DNA from: Bacteroidaceae bacterium
Lineage (GTDB): Bacteria > Bacteroidota > Bacteroidia > Bacteroidales > Bacteroidaceae
Direction: 5' to 3'
DNA length: 9,872 bases
NCBI GenBank assembly: GCA_017466065.1
Contig: JAFTUV010000049.1
Location: forward strand, 1-9,872
Shown: piece by piece, positions 5,843 to 9,872 of the stretch
How the letters are laid out: every line of letters starts with the position of its first letter
How positions within the stretch are numbered: position 1 is the first letter of the stretch
Translations under genes and position numbers: made by a program
Notes under the pieces: generated by a model
Seen by the model: only the letters and a program-made list of their open reading frames with translations
What the model was told of the DNA's origin: nothing
The model's database searches: none

Positions 5843-8800
5843 TTAAAAAACTTTCAACGCAGAAAACACAATAATCATCTGTTTTAATTCAAAGCTCCTT
5901 ATCTCGTTGCCCGTTTCCGCAGTCACAGCCTCTTGGAACTTTTTAAGCGCAAGCATACTATCCTGGTACGACTCTTGCAATCTGTATGGAACATTCTCGT
6001 TCCATTTCACGTTATTGTCTGCCGTCGATACACGCACCGCATTGTCGTACAATTCACGTGCAGTGCCGGGAACGCCTACTCCTCGCCGTTCTCCTCCCGC
6101 TCCCTCGCGGAAAAGAATATCATCGTTCTCTACATCAAACGTGCCCACGTTGTCTGTGGCCGATTTAATTTGAGAGGGTTCGGTAGCAAGCACCTCTATA
6201 TCCTCACGACTGAAACGGGAATGTGTTATATTGTCCGCATCTCGCACATTCAGGAACACTTCCAAAACCTTGCTCTCGTCGAGTTCATCAATATCTTCAA
6301 CACCCTGTTTTTGCATAGCATACTCGGCTGCCTCATCCCAATTGCTTGTAAAATAAGCACCGCGACCCATCGAACCATCCTGCATTTCAAAAGTTGTAAA
6401 CTCTTCTCCGGTCCCGTGATACACCACCATAGGCTCGCCGTTCTCATCGACAACTTTTGAATACTGCAAAATATCCTCGTTACTATTTGTTTTTTTCACG
6501 CCATTGAGTAACTTTGCCCCTGTAATGGAGTTGTTAGAAGTATTGCCGTTATGTGGAGTTTCTCCCTCTCGGTTCGGGTTCGCCCCGCGTTCTTCTATCA
6601 ATTCCATTTCTTGTATCTCATAGGTATAGAACTTATCCCCCTGCTTAACCTTTCTAACAGAGGACTTCACGCGATACACCTTGCCCTCTATTTCAATGGC
6701 ATTATAAAGACGCATAACATCAAAGCCACGCCCGTGGGTATCGGAGTGAACCTCGGCCGGAATACCTGTTTCTATAAAATCAAGAACCGATTGCAAGGCG
6801 GCCAAATGAGTATTTACGCTGTGCGATTGTTTCAAAGTCTTTTCGTTCAGCATTTCACTCACCGACTTCTTCCCAATAGAAATCTCCTCACCTGTATACT
6901 TATTCACCCTGCTTTGTCCTTGCAAGTTCTCTTTTGCCCACTTTTCAGCCTCTGCAAGGTTGGCAAATGTACCCTTGCTGTTATGTATTGGAGTTTCGGT
7001 GGCTGCAAGTTTCCAATCCCCGAACCACTTTTTAAACGCCTCGGTGCGCACCTGCACCCACTGTTTGGGAGTGAGTTTTGTAGGCTTGCCGTTGGGAGCT
7101 TTCATATAGGAGCCATCGGCCTTGGCGCGGTCTATTATCTGCTGTTCCTCGGCACTATACCCCTCGGCATCCTCCGCCACGTTAACGCTTCCGGCCTGCA
7201 CAGGGCCATAGTTGCCGACACCCAACTCATACTGTTTCGCTACATCAGCGGCTTCGCCCAATATGCTGCGGTATCTGCCCGGCTCCGCAAGGTTTTCGTA
7301 ACTGCGCCAAAGGATATAGCGAAGTTCGTTATCAGTCAAAGGAGCATCGAACTTAACACCCACCTTGGCCAGCATATCCATAAAGAACCGCTTAATCTGC
7401 TGCCACCACGAATTGCGATGCGCATTCTCAAAATTGGTATTCTCGGCAAGGCTCGCCAAGTACTCCTCCGTAGCCGTTCTAAAATCCCAACCGTTCTTTG
7501 CGGCAAGCTCAACAATACTTCTGCGAACACTCTCGTCCGCATTGTTATACACATTATCGAGGAATGTATCAAAATGCTCTCCGAACAACTTGCGCAATCC
7601 GTAATGCGCCACAGCCTCGTGGAGCAAGGTCTGCTCAACATCTGCCACGCTGCTATGGTTGGGAATAACGATAGTAATCTTGCCTGTGCTCTTGGAGTAA
7701 AAGCCTTTGCTTGTTGCCTGCTTGCCATTAAGAGTACTTGCATCGGTTACAATCTCAACTGCGCCACTCCCTTGGAGGGGAGCTGCCGAGCCATCGACTG
7801 AGGGGAGGGATAGATTTAACTTCTTCGCAAGTTCCTCCACACGCTCTGCCATTCTCTGACGTTCACGCTCGGCAAACTCCCTGCGCTGCTTTCTCGTTCC
7901 TCTCGGTTTGCCAAGAACCTTTGAAACAGGGTCGCTCTCCATTGCCAACTCATCATCGGTATATGAACCGACACTATCACGAGCAGAAAAATCATCCTCA
8001 ATGCTTGTACTTTCAAACATTTCCTCACCATCGTTATTCTCCTCATACAAGAATTTCGTATACTCAAAGTCAAACTTGTGCTGTGCATCCCTGATTTCTT
8101 TAACCCTCTTTTGGTAACTGTCATATAGTCGCTTGTTCGCAAACTCCATCCCCGACACATACACAGGCAGATTATATCTCCAAGTGCTTGCCTCAAACCA
8201 ACCATAACGGCCGTTCATCTCCTCCTTCTCTGTAACAAAGAACTCCGGAGCATCCTTTTTCGGAATGCGCACTACATCCTTTATGCCGCCCTTCTTCCTC
8301 TGTTCCGCAAGCCACTTATCAAGAGCTTTCTGCTTTCTCTGCATTTCTGCTTCAAAAGACTGCTTGATAGTCTCCGCTTCAACCTTGCGTTGCTCTCGCT
8401 TTGCTTTTTCTCTCGCAACGTGCGATACACCCTCAACCTTATTTCTTGCATCAACGCCAAGGATGTCAGCAATCTTCAACAACGTAGCCTCTTTGCCGGT
8501 TGTCTGCCTGTTATGCTCTTCAGCAGCATTATTGCGTTCAGCAAGACCTCTGTTAAAAGCAATAGACTCCCCGTATTCCTCCTCGTATAATCTCTCCAGC
8601 TCCCCGGGGTTCTCGCGCTCAAACCTCTCTCTTGCAATCCTTGCATACCTCGCATCCACCTCCTCGTGCATCAATCTGCGAGCATACGAGCTGCCAAGCT
8701 CCTCACCCCTGTTGCTAATCTCCGCGTGCTCTCTTTCTGCATCGGCCTGTTCCTCTGCGTTCAACTTCACAACACGCGAAGCAAAATCATTCAAGCCGGG

Positions 8801-9727
8801 CAAATACACTTCACTCCGCTTGTCTTCGTATTCCCACTCCTTTTGCTGATACTCCTTTACAAGCCGCGAAATATCTTTCTTGTTTTTGCTGTAAACATCA
8901 CCCAAAGAGCCCTCTTCGGGAACGCCGTCGGTGTAATCCATATCCCCCCTGTCGCTCCACGAATAAAAATCCGATTTCTTGAAATTCGCGCCGGTATGAT
9001 GCCATTCACTATTTACGATAGCACCAATCTCCACCAACGCATCAAAATCCGCCTTGCTCACACCATACACCTTGCGGAAAGTTCCGGCAGTAAAAGCACC
9101 TTCCGCTTCCGCATCGGCAGCCCTTACACTAATTCTTGAACCATCCTCGCGCTGTGTGTAGCCACGATTCCTACTCCAGTTGGCAACTCTGAAACGGATA
9201 TCGCTATTCACTTCCTCCCTAACAGCAAGCCCCGTGGTATCCCTATACTCACCACTATAAAGAGCCTGCTTAATTGATTTAAGGATTTCCACAAGGGGTT
9301 TACCGTCGGCTTTACGCAATTTAATTGCATCATAGAAAAACTCGACGATATGAGCATTGCCATCATTTGTAATGCCATTGTTGCCCTGTGCTGTAACCAC
9401 AATACTTATTCCCTCGCTCTCATCGTGGTTATCAAAAGTAGAAACTGTTGCGTTATGATTGGCAAGACGAATGGTAAACACCTTGCCGTTTACAGCCTCA
9501 AAGGTTGCATATTGGCTATTACTGCCGTGTTTCTTTGCTTTGAGAGCTTTTGCAATATCTCCCAAGAATGTATTTGGGCGTTTATTAGCATTTTCATCAT
9601 ACTCTTTTATTGCATTATCCAAATCTTTTAGTACCTTTGCGCCATCAGCACTTGAAACGACAGACGGTTGATGTTCTTCTTGAACGGACTCGGTTTCAGG
9701 TGCTGTTTCTTTTGTCCTATACAGCAC
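5843..9727 (-). CDS. Large polyvalent protein fragment: metallopeptidase, LPD3/BARC-like and ADP-ribosyltransferase domains
   Basis: A 1294-residue multi-domain protein of the 'polyvalent protein' class of phages and conjugative elements, thought to enter the recipient cell with the DNA. Domains in order: a conserved module at about 28-170 (unnamed; 'SQYATFEAVNGKVFTIRL.NHNATVS', 'NAHIVEFFYDAIKLR'); a charged, partly coiled-coil middle (280-480, 610-640); a metallopeptidase-like domain (654-806); a 'LTPKQWVQVRT.AFKKWFGDW' module (885-905); an LPD3-like, barnase-fold-related domain (952-1045); and an ART-PolyVal domain (1088-1206). The short motif [NS]D[DIV]...[FY]R marks module borders at 175-180 and 1201-1207. 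Both ends look truncated. The only start is GTG at 9727, after an in-frame TAG at 9758-9760. The C-terminal 'YRLQESYQDSMLALKKFQEAV' block normally leads into further family sequence but stops after residue 1280. No partner gene is visible. The reading frame has no internal stop, so it may still be expressed or was disrupted recently. Confidence 0.8.
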   Translation of the reverse strand: MLYRTKETAPETESVQEEHQPSVVSSADGAKVLKDLDNAIKEYDENANKRPNTFLGDIAKALKAKKHGSNSQYATFEAVNGKVFTIRLANHNATVSTFDNHDESEGISIVVTAQGNNGITNDGNAHIVEFFYDAIKLRKADGKPLVEILKSIKQALYSGEYRDTTGLAVREEVNSDIRFRVANWSRNRGYTQREDGSRISVRAADAEAEGAFTAGTFRKVYGVSKADFDALVEIGAIVNSEWHHTGANFKKSDFYSWSDRGDMDYTDGVPEEGSLGDVYSKNKKDISRLVKEYQQKEWEYEDKRSEVYLPGLNDFASRVVKLNAEEQADAEREHAEISNRGEELGSSYARRLMHEEVDARYARIARERFERENPGELERLYEEEYGESIAFNRGLAERNNAAEEHNRQTTGKEATLLKIADILGVDARNKVEGVSHVAREKAKREQRKVEAETIKQSFEAEMQRKQKALDKWLAEQRKKGGIKDVVRIPKKDAPEFFVTEKEEMNGRYGWFEASTWRYNLPVYVSGMEFANKRLYDSYQKRVKEIRDAQHKFDFEYTKFLYEENNDGEEMFESTSIEDDFSARDSVGSYTDDELAMESDPVSKVLGKPRGTRKQRREFAERERQRMAERVEELAKKLNLSLPSVDGSAAPLQGSGAVEIVTDASTLNGKQATSKGFYSKSTGKITIVIPNHSSVADVEQTLLHEAVAHYGLRKLFGEHFDTFLDNVYNNADESVRRSIVELAAKNGWDFRTATEEYLASLAENTNFENAHRNSWWQQIKRFFMDMLAKVGVKFDAPLTDNELRYILWRSYENLAEPGRYRSILGEAADVAKQYELGVGNYGPVQAGSVNVAEDAEGYSAEEQQIIDRAKADGSYMKAPNGKPTKLTPKQWVQVRTEAFKKWFGDWKLAATETPIHNSKGTFANLAEAEKWAKENLQGQSRVNKYTGEEISIGKKSVSEMLNEKTLKQSHSVNTHLAALQSVLDFIETGIPAEVHSDTHGRGFDVMRLYNAIEIEGKVYRVKSSVRKVKQGDKFYTYEIQEMELIEERGANPNREGETPHNGNTSNNSITGAKLLNGVKKTNSNEDILQYSKVVDENGEPMVVYHGTGEEFTTFEMQDGSMGRGAYFTSNWDEAAEYAMQKQGVEDIDELDESKVLEVFLNVRDADNITHSRFSREDIEVLATEPSQIKSATDNVGTFDVENDDILFREGAGGERRGVGVPGTARELYDNAVRVSTADNNVKWNENVPYRLQESYQDSMLALKKFQEAVTAETGNEIRSFELKQMIIVFSALKVF
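6110..6466 (-). other. ART-PolyVal ADP-ribosyltransferase domain (within the polyvalent ORF)
   Basis: Residues 1088-1206. 'SKVVDENGEPMVVYHGTG' carries the NAD-binding histidine H1104, 'GAYFTSN' carries the tyrosine Y1125, and the C-terminal block 'PSQIKSATDNVGTFD' (1184-1198) is the family signature. It would transfer ADP-ribose to a target, or be an inactive relative. The stretch between 'VFLNVRD' and 'PSQIKSA' is only about 20 residues; I recall a longer stretch with a 'G-[FY]-D-G' segment there in this family, so the third catalytic motif may be altered. Confidence 0.7.
6593..6874 (-). other. LPD3-type barnase/EndoU/colicin/RelE-like domain (within the polyvalent ORF)
   Basis: Residues 952-1045. 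'SVSEMLNEK' and 'SHSVNTHLAALQSVLDFIE' are followed by the strand-rich 'GRGFDVMRLYNAIEIEGKVYRVKSSVR' region and 'KFYTYEIQEMEL'. The order helix, HxxxH-like region, then beta-sheet matches the LPD3/BARC domains that follow a 'WFGDW' module in other polyvalent proteins. H968 and H973 are candidate functional residues. Whether it is an active nuclease cannot be told from the sequence. Confidence 0.55.
7310..7768 (-). other. Metallopeptidase-like domain with HEAVAH motif (within the polyvalent ORF)
   Basis: Residues 654-806. 'VEQTLLHEAVAHYGLR' has H703, E704 and H708, so the spacing is HExxxH rather than the classic HExxH. A downstream 'TATEEYLASLAE' (751-762) offers E754 or E755 as a third metal ligand, and 'WWQQIKRFFMDMLAKVGV' follows, as in MPTase-PolyVal domains known from phage and ICE proteins. 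The proposed role is proteolysis in the recipient cell; the substrate is unknown. Confidence 0.65.
9188..9646 (-). other. Conserved N-terminal module of the polyvalent protein
   Basis: Residues 28-180. It is compact and mostly alpha/beta, with 'GSNSQYATFEAVNGKVFTIRLA' (68-89), an N-H-N motif at 90-92, 'GISIVVT' (106-112), and a helical 'NAHIVEFFYDAIKLRKADGKPLVEILKSIKQALYSGEY'-type end (124-161, described not quoted in full). I recall close relatives in Bacteroides polyvalent proteins but cannot name a family. It ends at the linker 'SDIRFR'. Confidence 0.5.
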
Positions 9728-9780
9728 ATCATTGTCCCGTCCTAAAATTTGTTTACACTATTTTGCTGTATTTCTTATAC

Positions 9781-9812
9781 TTTTCCTTGTTGGGCTAGCC
9801 CAACAAGGAAAA
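9781..9812. repeat. Perfect 32-bp palindrome outside the polyvalent ORF
   Basis: Sixteen bases are exactly complementary to the next sixteen, with the centre GGGCTAGCCC and outer TTTT/AAAA. On the plus strand the stem is followed by AAAATGTTTTTTTA, a terminator-like T run; on the minus strand no T run follows. It could terminate the minus-strand gene ending at 9841, act bidirectionally, or be a protein-binding dyad. It contains CCAACAAGG, shared with the hairpin at 1204-1251. Confidence 0.6.
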
Positions 9813-9840
9813 TGTTTTTTTACAATCCTACCATATGTTG

Positions 9841-9872
9841 TCATTGAGTTAGCAATGCCACCATTTCCTCAC
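9841..9872 (-). CDS. Possible C-terminal end of an upstream gene (partial)
   Basis: One minus-strand frame enters at the window edge and reads EEMVALLTQ then TGA (9841-9843). Ten codons are too few to identify a protein. The presence of a terminator-like palindrome 29 bases further on fits a gene end here. It is a weak call. Confidence 0.25.
   Translation of the reverse strand, partial: EEMVALLTQ

Noticed and set aside
6551..7801. Long plus-strand frame of 416 codons opposite the polyvalent gene
   Set aside because: It lies entirely antisense to a frame with clear domain motifs, has no recognisable family, and arises from the codon bias of the opposite strand.
5880..9760. Transposon ends or target-site duplication around the polyvalent block
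   Set aside because: Comparison of the two presumed junctions showed no inverted ends and no clear direct repeat; only short AT-rich similarity is present.
9758..9868. 36-codon open stretch upstream of the polyvalent frame, in the same frame beyond TAG
   Set aside because: It spans the palindrome and translates to no recognisable domain, so it gives no firm support for stop-codon read-through or a nonsense mutation.
1..9872. CRISPR array, tRNA or rRNA genes
   Set aside because: No regularly spaced repeats, cloverleaf-like segments or rRNA-like sequence were seen on either strand.

Overview
The window looks like a chromosomal segment of a Bacteroidales bacterium. The evidence is several promoter-like boxes of the Bacteroidetes -7 type (TAnnTTTG), the near absence of Shine-Dalgarno sites, a short BspA-like leucine-rich protein, a non-canonical 500-residue glutamine synthetase, and a large polyvalent protein of the kind found on Bacteroides phages and conjugative elements. 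The genus cannot be fixed from this sequence alone.

Layout, left to right. Bases 1-297 are AT-rich and non-coding; they hold an imperfect dyad (5-69) and a good -7 box just before an orphan gene (298-1185, +). That gene has leucine-rich-repeat features and resembles Bacteroides phage-tail-associated proteins. It ends in a very strong 20-21 bp hairpin (1204-1251). Next is a membrane-anchored metallophosphoesterase (1342-2433, +). Its 3' end overlaps by 20 bp the end of a convergent small DUF1294 membrane protein (2414-2665, -). Upstream of that on the minus strand are a hairpin terminator, a glutamine synthetase (2744-4246, -), a gene-free stretch of about 410 bp holding a degenerate inverted-repeat element, and a type-1 glycerate kinase (4661-5809, -).

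The right 40 percent (5843-9727, -) is one long open frame of 1294 codons. It is a multi-domain 'large polyvalent protein' with these parts in order: a conserved N-terminal module, a long charged coiled-coil-rich middle, a zinc-metallopeptidase-like domain (HEAVAH), a barnase/EndoU/colicin/RelE-like (LPD3-type) domain, and an ADP-ribosyltransferase of the ART-PolyVal type. Both ends look cut. The start has no ATG and sits at an inter-domain linker just after an in-frame TAG. The end leaves the family sequence abruptly at about 5887 and runs 14 codons into what is probably the original upstream region of the glycerate kinase gene. No other phage or transfer genes are visible, so this is best read as a stranded fragment of a phage- or ICE-encoded effector carrier placed directly upstream of a metabolic gene. 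A perfect 32 bp palindrome (9781-9812) lies just outside its right end.

The metabolic genes do not form an obvious single pathway. Glycerate kinase feeds glycerate into glycolysis, glutamine synthetase assimilates ammonia, and the phosphoesterase and DUF1294 proteins are membrane proteins of uncertain substrate. The polyvalent protein and the LRR protein are the accessory elements.
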